DNA of 26,857 nt from Butyrivibrio sp. (lineage in GTDB: Bacteria > Bacillota_A > Clostridia > Lachnospirales > Lachnospiraceae). Made by a program: the position numbers and the translations under genes. Below the pieces are notes generated by a model. That model was not told the DNA's origin. It did not search any database and saw nothing but the letters and a program-made list of their open reading frames with translations. The first letter of the stretch is position 1, and every line of letters starts with the position of its first letter. Positions 15,502 to 23,563 of the stretch are shown piece by piece. The stretch lies in the NCBI RefSeq assembly GCF_024699075.1, contig NZ_JAILQF010000265.1, forward strand, positions 1-26,857, read 5' to 3'.

Positions 15502-15594
15502 CTATATAAAACGTGTCGATAACATATGACTAAAGTAGCGAGTTTTCGCATTTAGTATGTCAAAGGTCATTTATTAAAAAAGGGGTGGAGAACT

Positions 15595-16176
15595 ACGAAC
15601 GAGTTAGATGAAAGATACAGCGTTGCAGAGGAGGCAATCTTTGATGCCTTTTTTATCCTGCTTAAGGAAAGAGAGATAGACAAGATCACAGTATCAGATG
15701 TGATCAAGAAAGCCGGCCTTGTAAGAAGTACCTTTTATAATCATTACGAGAACATCCCGGCACTTATAACAGCAGCGGAAGATAAGACAATTGAGAATAT
15801 TTTTACCATGATGGAAAGCTTTCATCCCAAGGATGACAGAGCTATGTGTAAGTCCTTTTTCCTCTCTATATGCAATTACACCAAGGATAATGTTTTCCTT
15901 GCAACATTGCTCAATAGCCCCAGAGGCGACATCTTTTTTGAAAAAATGATGGAGATGTTCAAAAAATATATAAGTACAGTCTCACTTGATGACTCAAATC
16001 CTAATAAGGCAGAACACTCTAAGTACTTTATTGCAGGAAGTATCGGTAATACTGTAGGTGTGCTTCACAAATGGTCAACTTCAGGATTTAACCTGCCAGA
16101 AGATGAAGTGGCAGAGATCCTTACTACTGTATTTGTTACAGGAATCCTTCCATACCTGAGATCGTCAGATACTTAA
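15595..16176 (+). CDS. TetR-family transcriptional regulator, apparent ACG start
   Basis: 193 aa if started at ACG 15595. The N-terminal helix-turn-helix is complete in this frame: 'ERYSVAEEAIFDAFFILLKEREIDKITVSDVIKKAGLVRSTFYNHYENI', typical TetR spacing with the 'STFYNHY' recognition helix. The C-terminal part resembles the DhaS-type ligand domain. A ribosome site (GGGGTGGAG) lies four bases before ACG, exactly where an ATG would be expected. The frame contains no ATG, GTG or TTG from the upstream stop (15553) to GTG at 15700, which would remove the first half of the DNA-binding domain. Either ACG is used, or the start codon was lost by mutation. It probably represses itself through the palindrome upstream. 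Confidence 0.75.
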   Translation, partial: TNELDERYSVAEEAIFDAFFILLKEREIDKITVSDVIKKAGLVRSTFYNHYENIPALITAAEDKTIENIFTMMESFHPKDDRAMCKSFFLSICNYTKDNVFLATLLNSPRGDIFFEKMMEMFKKYISTVSLDDSNPNKAEHSKYFIAGSIGNTVGVLHKWSTSGFNLPEDEVAEILTTVFVTGILPYLRSSDT

Positions 16177-16243
16177 CCCTTTAATACCTGAGATCGTCAG
16201 ATACTTAACCCATTAATACCTGAGATCATAAGATACGTGATCA
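16152..16243. repeat. 32-bp tandem repeat copying the end of the TetR gene
   Basis: Units start at 16152, 16184 and 16216. The first two match at 31 of 32 positions; the third is partial and diverged. The first unit contains the last eight codons and the stop of the regulator gene. Confidence 0.92.
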
Positions 16244-16321
16244 TTCATTGCCAGAAATCCTCTGATTCGTAGCAATTAAATGTTGGTCGTCAATATTTAC
16301 AATGCGGGACATATGACATGC

Positions 16322-18823
16322 TCAATTATCTTCACTAGATGTCTCGATTTGCTCGATATCTTTAAGGCATTTAGCATAAAGTGCTTCATCATTCATGCCG
16401 TCTTCACTGCGAAGGTGGCATGCTGTATTGATCTTGATAGTGACACTCTGGCCATTAACCTGATTGATTTCTTCAATATGCTCTTTGAGCTTTAATGTAA
16501 GCTTCTCAAGTTTTTCTTTTGAATCAAGATAAGTTAATATGCCAAAATAGGCTTCTTTAAGCCTTGATGCAACAGCAGTCTGCCCTGTGACATCTATGAT
16601 CTTATCAGAAATTGCCCTAAGCACGCTGGCTGAAATATTACTTCCGTATGTATCCTCGATTCTGTGATGATTGACATTATGAAGTAAGATAAAGGCGTAG
16701 TTACGTCCTTCATCTGCATACTGTGTAGCATAATCCATCATAGTGAGCATGAAGTATTTGTTGTTCATAAGTCTTGTAAGATTATCAATCTTAGTAGGAT
16801 TCATGAGTCTCTGAATCCTGAATACTTCCTCATCTATATCTTCGAAATTACCTACAAGACCGATTATTTCGCCGTTTTCATAAATCGGAAGCTTGTTGCA
16901 AATAATATTGCGCAGAACACCATTAACAATACATTGTCCAGGGGCATTATAGACAATTTTGCCATTGCCTATGACATCAAGCTCATCACCCTGATAAGGC
17001 CCGTCATCTACGTGCCAGTGCATTTCTTCATCTGTTTTTCCAATAATGTCATCCAATGATTTTATCTCATAGAAATCAAGGAACGACTTGCTAACGCCTC
17101 TGAAACGGCGGTCCTTGTCTTTCCAGAAAAACTTGTGTGAAGAATTATTTAAAAGTGTATACCATAATCTTGCGTATTCAGTAAGCTGCTCATCTACTTT
17201 AGAATCTTGTCTGGCGATAGCAAGAGAGTGCTTATCATTAAGTGCCTGTTCCACTTCCTCAGGAATAATACTTATGGTAAACAAAAATTCAGTGCCATCA
17301 GTCCCTACGATAGGAACCAGCGCAAATTCGCGCCACTTGTAAGCACCATTTTTCTGCTTTACTCTGAAAACATTTTTGGAAAAAGACTGTCCGTCTTTTA
17401 TGATTCTTTGAACAGGAACATCAGTTTGCATAAAATCTATAAAACTTAACTGATCTTCTGGGAAAATATAAAGCTCTGAAAATGATTTGCAAGCCTGTCT
17501 CAAAGAATCACTATTTTCATTAAGATTATCTGCGTAAATGTAACCACCAAGAAGAGGATAGATTACATTTTCCTTGTAATTGAGAAGCAGCACAACTTCG
17601 TGAAGGTGATTGAGCTCTCTTAATCTGGAATCAAGCCTGTCTCTTTCTTTGGTGTTCTGTTCAAGAGAAATATTGGTTATAGCTGCCTTAAATAAGTATT
17701 TATTTTCATTTTCAGCCAGATACAGTACTTTTAACTGATAATAGTTCCCCATGTCAGTATAATAGAAGCTTTCTATACTTTTACTGGCAATGGCTTTTTC
17801 TGCGAACTGTTTATATTTTGGAACAAGAGCTGAATATTTGTTGAATATTATATTGTCGATCTCATCTGTGGTTTTATCGTTAAGTGATATCTGTCTTTTG
17901 AATGCATCATTCATAAACAGAGTGTGAAAAGAATTGCCATCATATTCTACAATCTCTAAAGGGTGTTCAAGATCAAGAGCTGAAATGCTGGCAATTTCAT
18001 AGTAATTGTGCCATTTCCTCTCCTCAATCTTAATATTCTTTTCCTCCATGGTCTTTAGCATATCATCATAAGGCTGAGGCTTGTCAAAGTAGTAACCCTG
18101 GAACTTGCCACACCCAATAGAATATAAGAAATCAATCTGCTCCTTAGTTTCAACACCTTCGCAGAGAGTCTTGATACCTATATTTTTGGACATATTAATA
18201 GTTGAACGCACAATAGTCTTGGATTTATCTGTCATTGTAAAAAGGAAATGCATATCAAGCTTTAACAGATCGAACTCATAATCCTGTAAAAGAGTAAGAG
18301 AAGAATAGCCGCTTCCAAAGTCGTCCATCCAGATCTCGTACCCTCTGTTTCTGAACTTCTCAATGATATCCTTCATCAGCTCTTCGTCCTGAGCGATCAT
18401 ACTTTCAGTTATCTCAAAATGGATAAAATCTCTGGGAACATTATATTTTGAGGTCGCAGTTTCTACGACTTTTAGCATATCGCACATGATAAAGTCGAGT
18501 CTTGAGAAATTGACAGAAACAGGGAAAGTAGGCTTTCCGCTTATAAGATGTTCATGGATATCACGACAGACCTGTTCTACTATGAAGCAGTCAAGCTTAT
18601 GAATATTCTGACTTTCCTCCAACGCACCAATAAACATATCGGGCGCAAGGAAACCAAGTTCAGGATCAATCCACCTTGCAAGAGATTCTGCACTACAAAG
18701 CTGGCCTGTAAGAGCTCTTATTACAGGCTGGTAATATACCTTGATCCAATTGTTGGCAATTGCATCATCAATATGCTGTATTACATGTTCATGAATTAAC
18801 TTCTTGTCAGGAGTATTGTCCAT
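16322..18823 (-). CDS. EAL phosphodiesterase with PAS-like domains and a degenerate GGDEF
   Basis: 833 aa, predicted to hydrolyse cyclic di-GMP. The N-terminal EAL domain (about 15-255) keeps the catalytic set: Glu46 (ESL variant of EAL), Asn105, Glu137, Asp167-Asp168 (DDFG), Lys188, Glu222 and Gln242. About three PAS-like segments fill 275-690 ('DKDRRFRGVSKSFLDFYEIKSLDDIIGKTDEEM' is a clear one). The C-terminal GGDEF-fold domain has LKEAYF where GGDEF is expected and lacks the metal-binding Asp pattern, so it should not make cyclic di-GMP and may sense GTP or dimerise. The domain order is the reverse of the common GGDEF-EAL arrangement. No membrane segments. AGGTGA precedes the ATG. It converges on the TetR gene. 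Confidence 0.92.
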   Translation of the reverse strand: MDNTPDKKLIHEHVIQHIDDAIANNWIKVYYQPVIRALTGQLCSAESLARWIDPELGFLAPDMFIGALEESQNIHKLDCFIVEQVCRDIHEHLISGKPTFPVSVNFSRLDFIMCDMLKVVETATSKYNVPRDFIHFEITESMIAQDEELMKDIIEKFRNRGYEIWMDDFGSGYSSLTLLQDYEFDLLKLDMHFLFTMTDKSKTIVRSTINMSKNIGIKTLCEGVETKEQIDFLYSIGCGKFQGYYFDKPQPYDDMLKTMEEKNIKIEERKWHNYYEIASISALDLEHPLEIVEYDGNSFHTLFMNDAFKRQISLNDKTTDEIDNIIFNKYSALVPKYKQFAEKAIASKSIESFYYTDMGNYYQLKVLYLAENENKYLFKAAITNISLEQNTKERDRLDSRLRELNHLHEVVLLLNYKENVIYPLLGGYIYADNLNENSDSLRQACKSFSELYIFPEDQLSFIDFMQTDVPVQRIIKDGQSFSKNVFRVKQKNGAYKWREFALVPIVGTDGTEFLFTISIIPEEVEQALNDKHSLAIARQDSKVDEQLTEYARLWYTLLNNSSHKFFWKDKDRRFRGVSKSFLDFYEIKSLDDIIGKTDEEMHWHVDDGPYQGDELDVIGNGKIVYNAPGQCIVNGVLRNIICNKLPIYENGEIIGLVGNFEDIDEEVFRIQRLMNPTKIDNLTRLMNNKYFMLTMMDYATQYADEGRNYAFILLHNVNHHRIEDTYGSNISASVLRAISDKIIDVTGQTAVASRLKEAYFGILTYLDSKEKLEKLTLKLKEHIEEINQVNGQSVTIKINTACHLRSEDGMNDEALYAKCLKDIEQIETSSEDN

Positions 18824-19141
18824 GTATTATTCACCTAAAAAATATATTTACAGATAATTATCCGTATATTTATATCGACTGAATTGCATAAATAAATAAT
18901 ATTTTATTTGGTCAAAAGAATATTTTTCCCTTTAATAAATGGGTGAATATAGCTTCAAGCAAAAAAAGCTTTGAGAAATTGATCAAAGTAATTCGTTAAA
19001 TACGAATAATGCCTGGTTCGATAACTTAACCGAAAAACTTTATTAAAAAAGGTTTATGGAAAGTAAGAATTTGTATATTATTATTATATATAAAAATATA
19101 CTAAATACAAAGCACAAAAGCACGAAAAAATATACAAAATG

Positions 19142-19184
19142 ATCAAGATAATCCATCACCTTTAGGTGGTGGGAATAGCTTGAT
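19142..19184. repeat. Solo hairpin resembling the right end of an IS200/IS605-type element
   Basis: An 8-bp stem CCATCACC (19153-19160), loop TTTA, GGTGGTGG (19165-19172) is enclosed by an outer pair ATCAAG (19142-19147) and CTTGAT (19179-19184). The core CCATCACC-TTTA-GGTGGTGGG differs by only two bases from the CCATTACC-TTTA-GGTGATGGG at the right end of the tnpB element 7 kb downstream. No transposase gene is nearby. Confidence 0.55.
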
Positions 19185-19219
19185 TTCGGGTGCGGGGTTA
19201 AGGCTTAGTGATAATTAAA

Positions 19220-19249
19220 GCATAAAACATTCTGGCAGATGTTTTGTGC
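19220..19249 (+). promoter_or_regulatory. Inverted repeat just upstream of the MFS gene ribosome site
   Basis: GCATAAAACAT (19220-19230) and ATGTTTTGTGC (19239-19249) are inverted with one mismatch in 11 and an 8-base spacer. The repeat ends right before AAGGAGAGGGG. It could be an operator or a 5' leader hairpin. Confidence 0.5.
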
Positions 19250-19267
19250 TAAGGAGAGGGGATTATT

Positions 19268-20401
19268 ATGATTTTATGGATTTATCTGTTTTTGATCGTA
19301 TTTATTAATGGCTTTGAGGCAGGAGGATATCAGGCTAGCTTGTACAGCATAGGTCAGACTTATGATCTGTCTGTTACAAGTATGGGACTTTTTGCATCTG
19401 TTGAACTTCTTGCAACAATGCTCGCACCGCTAGTTCTTGGAAGCTGGGCTGACAGAACCAGGAAAGCCAAATGTCTTCTTATCATTCTCGCAATACAGAT
19501 TGTATTTTCAGCCACTTTGTTTATCAGTAATGTACAGCTTGTCTTTATTACAGGTATATTTTTCCTGGGACTTACAACCAGCGCTCTTCAGTTTATCTCC
19601 ATAGCAGCTCTTGCTGAAGCATATCCTCTTTCAGGTAAAAAGAAAATCGGATTTATGACATCAATGTATGCATTTGGAGCCCTGGTTGCACCTTTATTTG
19701 TTAATTATTATCTTAATAAAGGCGTAAGCTGGAGGATGATGTTCCTGGTCCTTACTATAGGATCAGTTATTGCTTTTACAGGTGTTTATGTCTGCAGAAA
19801 TCTTAAATTTGAAGAAGGTTTGCAGGATGGAAGCGAAAGTGCTGATAGTGCCAGATTTGTTATCGTAGGAGTGCTTCTTCTGTGCGTAGTTATGTGCATC
19901 TACGTAGGATTTGAGAACGGATTTGCATTTTTCGTAGATACTTTGTTTGCAGATGTACTTCATTCTACTTCCGGCAAATTTGCACTTTCTATTTTCTGGG
20001 CAGTCATGATACCTTCAAGGGTCCTGGTAGGTCTTTTTGCAAAGTATGCTAAAAAAATACTTATAGCAGCGATCATTGCAATACCGCTTATAACTATTAT
20101 TATATCCATGATGAATAATGGAAGCGTTGTCATGTTCTTATGCGTGCCTTTAGGATTTGCCTGTGGAGCAATCTACCCAAGCGTTCTGACTACGCTCATG
20201 CAGTATTCAGGCAATAGGAAGGCAACAGCAACCGCAATGATAACAACAGCCACAGGTATAGGCGGATTTGCATTTACAGCCTTAACAGGTTTTCTTGGAG
20301 AGACATTTGGACTTAGATCTACGATGGTTATATTGTCGGCGTTCTTTGTTCTGTCACTTTTTTCAGTACTTGCCCTTGGCAAAGTGAATAAGAAGTTATG
20401 A
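19268..20401 (+). CDS. Major facilitator superfamily transporter
   Basis: 377 aa with about 12 hydrophobic helices. The MFS loop 2-3 signature is visible as 'GSWADRTRKAK' (about 57-67), after 'GLFASVELLATMLAPLVL'. A second-half counterpart, 'GLFAKYAKKILIA', sits near residue 255. Substrate cannot be told from sequence; drug or sugar efflux and uptake are all possible. It has a strong ribosome site (AAGGAGAGGGG). It is on its own between an inverted repeat and a tandem repeat array, and is divergent from the EAL gene. Confidence 0.88.
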   Translation: MILWIYLFLIVFINGFEAGGYQASLYSIGQTYDLSVTSMGLFASVELLATMLAPLVLGSWADRTRKAKCLLIILAIQIVFSATLFISNVQLVFITGIFFLGLTTSALQFISIAALAEAYPLSGKKKIGFMTSMYAFGALVAPLFVNYYLNKGVSWRMMFLVLTIGSVIAFTGVYVCRNLKFEEGLQDGSESADSARFVIVGVLLLCVVMCIYVGFENGFAFFVDTLFADVLHSTSGKFALSIFWAVMIPSRVLVGLFAKYAKKILIAAIIAIPLITIIISMMNNGSVVMFLCVPLGFACGAIYPSVLTTLMQYSGNRKATATAMITTATGIGGFAFTALTGFLGETFGLRSTMVILSAFFVLSLFSVLALGKVNKKL

Positions 20402-20405
20402 TTAA

Positions 20406-20495
20406 TTAAGCATAACGCATCAACTTATCATGATTCATTAAGCATAACGCATCAACTTATCATGATTCTTTAAGCATAACGTATCATGACTTTTA
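20406..20495. repeat. 32-bp tandem repeat downstream of the MFS gene
   Basis: Units start at 20406, 20438 and 20470. The first two match at 31 of 32 positions; the third has an internal deletion. The period equals that of the array after the TetR gene, but the sequence is unrelated. The end of the MFS gene (TTATGATTAATTAAG) resembles the repeat junction. Confidence 0.92.
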
Positions 20496-20583
20496 GAACA
20501 AAGCACAGCAATTTATTATAAACTTTTAAGCAAAACACTTTAACTTATCTATAAACCGCTATACTACAAACAGGATTTACTTA

Positions 20584-20612
20584 TTTTCATTATCATATAT
20601 ATTTGATACAAT
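20584..20612 (+). promoter_or_regulatory. Possible promoter upstream of a terminator
   Basis: TTTTCA (20584-20589) and TACAAT (20607-20612) are spaced by 17 bp in an A+T-rich stretch. The start would be near 20619, only a few bases before the terminator hairpin. The call is weak because A+T-rich DNA offers many such pairs. Confidence 0.35.
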
Positions 20613-20625
20613 AATATTAGTAAAC

Positions 20626-20660
20626 AAAGGCGTTTCGACCACGAGTCGTGCGCCTTTTTT
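20626..20660 (+). terminator. Intrinsic terminator between MFS and PPDK-like genes
   Basis: Outer stem AAAGGCG (20626-20632) pairs with CGCCTTT (20651-20657); an inner stem CGAC-CACGA-GTCG lies within. Six T (20655-20660) end it. It could end the MFS transcript or attenuate a transcript starting at the promoter just upstream. Confidence 0.85.
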
Positions 20661-20766
20661 CTTTGCAAATAGTGACTTAGTCATAGGAATTCATCGCAGC
20701 AAAGTGCGAGCAAATATCGACATTATAATTTCAGCCTTGCTCCAGATCATAAAGAAGGAGGCTTCT

Positions 20767-23463
20767 ATGGCAGCTTTTGACAGAGTATTATCAGGAATAC
20801 CACAGATGGATACTAACTTTGATAACATCAGACTAGGCGATAACGTTGTTTGGAGAGTTGATAACCTTTCTGACTTCAAACAGTTTGCTCTGCCTTATGT
20901 AAGTCAGGCTATTAAAGACCAAAGGAATCTTATATACATAAGATTTGCATCACACGAGCCTTTGTTATCTCCGCAGAAGGGGCTCAAGATCATAAACGTT
21001 GAGCTTTCCCACAGGTTTGAAAACTTTACCGTTGAGATCCATGAAATTATAAGAAAAGAGGGAAGGGAAGCTTTTTACGTTTTTGACTGCCTTTCTGAAT
21101 TACAGACTGCATGGGCAACTGATCTTATGATGGGCAATTTCTTCCAGGTAACGTGCCCGTATTTGTTCATTCTTGATACTGTAGCTTTTTTCCCATTAAT
21201 AAGGGGTAAACACTCATTTCAGGCAATAGCCAAGATAAGGGATACAACGCAGCTCTTTCTTGATGTGTATTCTGACAGGTCGCACATATATGTAAGGCCT
21301 GATAAAGTCTGGAACAGGTACTCTGAAACGATGTTCCTTCCGCATTTATATGATCCGGAAAAAGGGACATTTGGCCCTATAATGGACGGCGTAATGGCAA
21401 GTCATTTTTATCAGATCCTGGCTAAGGGAACGGAGTCTTCGGATACGGAAAATATGGACAGCTGGGACAGATTTTTTGCCGGCACCAGGATTTTATATGA
21501 AAATGGCCAGGATGTAAGCAAGGACTGCAGCCGCATGTGCAACATCATGATGACTCGTGATGAAAAAATGCGTGAGATGATCAAAAACAATTTTGGCCCT
21601 GAAGACTATTTTGCTGTCAAAAACAGAATGATCGGAACCGGGATGATAGGCGGCAAGGCATGCGGAATGCTGCTTGCAAGAAAGATAATCGAGAACAGGC
21701 AGCCTCAGATCTATGAAAGGCTTGAGCCGCACGACTCTTTTTACATAGGTTCGGATGTCTTTTATTCATTTATTGTAAAAAATCAGTTTTGGGATCTCAG
21801 AGTCAGGCAAAGGAGCGAAGAAGAATTCTTTTCACTGGCGGATGAATTTGCACGAAGGCTAAGCGAAGGCGAGTTTTCAAGGGATATGGAGGAGCAGTTC
21901 GTAAGGCTTCTTGAGTACTATGGGCAGGATCCTATAATTGTCAGATCGAGCTCTATTCTTGAAGACGGCTTTGGAAATGCCTTTGCGGGAAAATATGAAT
22001 CTGTATTTTGCTCAAATTCCGGCAGTATGGACCAGAGGCTTTTGGAATTTGAAAATGCAATTCGTAAAGTATATGCAAGTACTATGAGTAAGTCGGCGCT
22101 TGATTACAGGAGCAGAAGAGGCCTCCAGGCAAGGGATGAGCAGATGGCTCTTTTGGTACAGAGGGTGTCAGGCTCTTACTATGGAGAATACTATATGCCG
22201 TGTGCGGCCGGTGTTGGCTATTCTTACAGCCCCTACAGATTCATGGAATCACTTGATCCTGAAGCGGGTATGCTAAGACTTGTTATGGGACTTGGAACGT
22301 CAGCCGTTGACAGGACTGAAGGCTCATATCCAAGGCTTGTAAATCTTGCCAATCCTACAGCCACTTCTGCCAAAACTTCTGCTCAAAAGCATCAGTTCTC
22401 TCAGAGAAAACTTGAACTGATAAACAGGTCCAAGCGAAAACTCATGCAGGTGGAACTTGAAGACATATACAAGCTTTTACCGGCTTATCTTAAAAAACTC
22501 TTACTTGAACATGACTTTGAAGCAGAGCGAATGTTCAGAGACAGGGGCGTAGACAGAGACATAGAATTTATATCCTGTAATGGACTTGTCAAAAGAGATG
22601 ACCTTATAACTGACCTTCAGACCATACTTAAAACTTTACAAAAAGAATATGATTATCCCGTTGATACTGAATTTACAATAAATATCTCTGAAACAGGAGA
22701 TTATGTTATAAACATGCTCCAGTGCAGGCCTCTTCAGGTATTTGCTGATTCTGAGGACATGAAGATTCCTGATGATATTGACAAGAAAAATATACTGTTT
22801 GAATGCAAAAATTCTGCTATGGGTATGTCTCGAAACATAAAGCTGGACACAATCGTATATGTTGATCCTGTAAATTATTACAAAATGCTATATCGTGATA
22901 AATACAAGATTGCAAATATCATCGGTAATATAAACTGGCAGATGAGAAATTCAAATAAACATATGCTCCTGATGGCACCTGGAAGGATAGGAACCTCATC
23001 ACCCGAACTTGGCGTTCCAACTAATTTTTCAGATATCAGCGAATTTGATGCAATCTGTGAGATCGCCGACTCAAGAGCAGGCTATAATCCTGAGCTGTCT
23101 TACGGAAGCCATTTTTTCCAGGATCTTGTAGAATCGGGAATATTATATAGTGCGATCTTTGAAAATGAAAAGACGATATTTTTTAACCCAAAAATACTTG
23201 ATGAAGTATGCGGCGCAAGTAGAGGAATGGGACAGAATGCCTTAAAAAACGATAAGGCAAAAGAAGAAATAAACAATAAGTATAGTGAAATGGCAAAAAA
23301 GATAGATGATGAGAATGGAGACAAAGACGGTAAGGCAGGTAGAGAATTAAACGATATAGCAGGAGAATATAAAGATATAGTAAAAGTATATAATGCTTCG
23401 ACATATAATTTCTACCTTTGTAACGATATGAAAAATGAGCACATTATATGCTACAGGCAATAA
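20767..23463 (+). CDS. PEP/pyruvate-binding (PPDK N-terminal ATP-grasp) protein with KaiC-like N-terminus
   Basis: 898 aa. Residues 1-250 look like a KaiC/RecA-type domain ('SGIPQMDTNFDNIRLGDNVVWRV') but without a Walker A GK(S/T). About 290-620 is the ATP-grasp domain of pyruvate phosphate dikinase/PEP synthase: 'IGTGMIGGKACGMLLARK' (nucleotide-binding Gly loop), 'PIIVRSSSILEDGFGNAFAGKYES' and 'VMGLGTSAVDRTEGSYPR'. A C-terminal region has 'LLMAPGRIGTSSPELGVPTNFSDIS'. The swivelling phosphohistidine domain (GGxxSHxA) and the PEP barrel are not seen, so it is not a complete PEP synthase. ATG 20767 follows AAGGAGG by five bases; the upstream GTG has no ribosome site. It is likely an operon with the RelA/SpoT gene 100 bp downstream. 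Function unknown. Confidence 0.85.
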   Translation: MAAFDRVLSGIPQMDTNFDNIRLGDNVVWRVDNLSDFKQFALPYVSQAIKDQRNLIYIRFASHEPLLSPQKGLKIINVELSHRFENFTVEIHEIIRKEGREAFYVFDCLSELQTAWATDLMMGNFFQVTCPYLFILDTVAFFPLIRGKHSFQAIAKIRDTTQLFLDVYSDRSHIYVRPDKVWNRYSETMFLPHLYDPEKGTFGPIMDGVMASHFYQILAKGTESSDTENMDSWDRFFAGTRILYENGQDVSKDCSRMCNIMMTRDEKMREMIKNNFGPEDYFAVKNRMIGTGMIGGKACGMLLARKIIENRQPQIYERLEPHDSFYIGSDVFYSFIVKNQFWDLRVRQRSEEEFFSLADEFARRLSEGEFSRDMEEQFVRLLEYYGQDPIIVRSSSILEDGFGNAFAGKYESVFCSNSGSMDQRLLEFENAIRKVYASTMSKSALDYRSRRGLQARDEQMALLVQRVSGSYYGEYYMPCAAGVGYSYSPYRFMESLDPEAGMLRLVMGLGTSAVDRTEGSYPRLVNLANPTATSAKTSAQKHQFSQRKLELINRSKRKLMQVELEDIYKLLPAYLKKLLLEHDFEAERMFRDRGVDRDIEFISCNGLVKRDDLITDLQTILKTLQKEYDYPVDTEFTINISETGDYVINMLQCRPLQVFADSEDMKIPDDIDKKNILFECKNSAMGMSRNIKLDTIVYVDPVNYYKMLYRDKYKIANIIGNINWQMRNSNKHMLLMAPGRIGTSSPELGVPTNFSDISEFDAICEIADSRAGYNPELSYGSHFFQDLVESGILYSAIFENEKTIFFNPKILDEVCGASRGMGQNALKNDKAKEEINNKYSEMAKKIDDENGDKDGKAGRELNDIAGEYKDIVKVYNASTYNFYLCNDMKNEHIICYRQ

Positions 23464-23563
23464 TACAAATGAGCATATTTATCTGCTGTAACCAAAAATA
23501 AAAATGAGCTCAATATCTGATACAAGCATAAAGAAATATGACACATGCCAGGGGAGGCTTAAA

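Larger units (their letters stand above)
18824..19267. other. Long intergenic region with two structured elements
   Basis: 444 bp, very A+T-rich, with no credible gene. It separates the divergent EAL and MFS genes and should hold both promoters, but no -35/-10 pair stands out. Two inverted repeats near the MFS side (19142-19184 and 19220-19249) are listed separately. Confidence 0.5.
20496..20766. other. Leader and intergenic region before the PPDK-like gene
   Basis: No gene is visible. It holds a candidate promoter (20584-20612), an intrinsic terminator (20626-20660) and about 100 bp of leader to the ATG. Confidence 0.5.

Noticed and set aside
15700..16176. TetR gene starting at GTG 15700
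   Set aside because: This would delete the first helices of a well-preserved DNA-binding domain and has no ribosome site; the frame is clearly coding from about 15598.
16152..16243. Three direct repeats of 32 bp, a CRISPR-like period
   Set aside because: Units are head-to-tail with no spacers, only three copies, and no cas genes are nearby. The same holds for 20406-20495.
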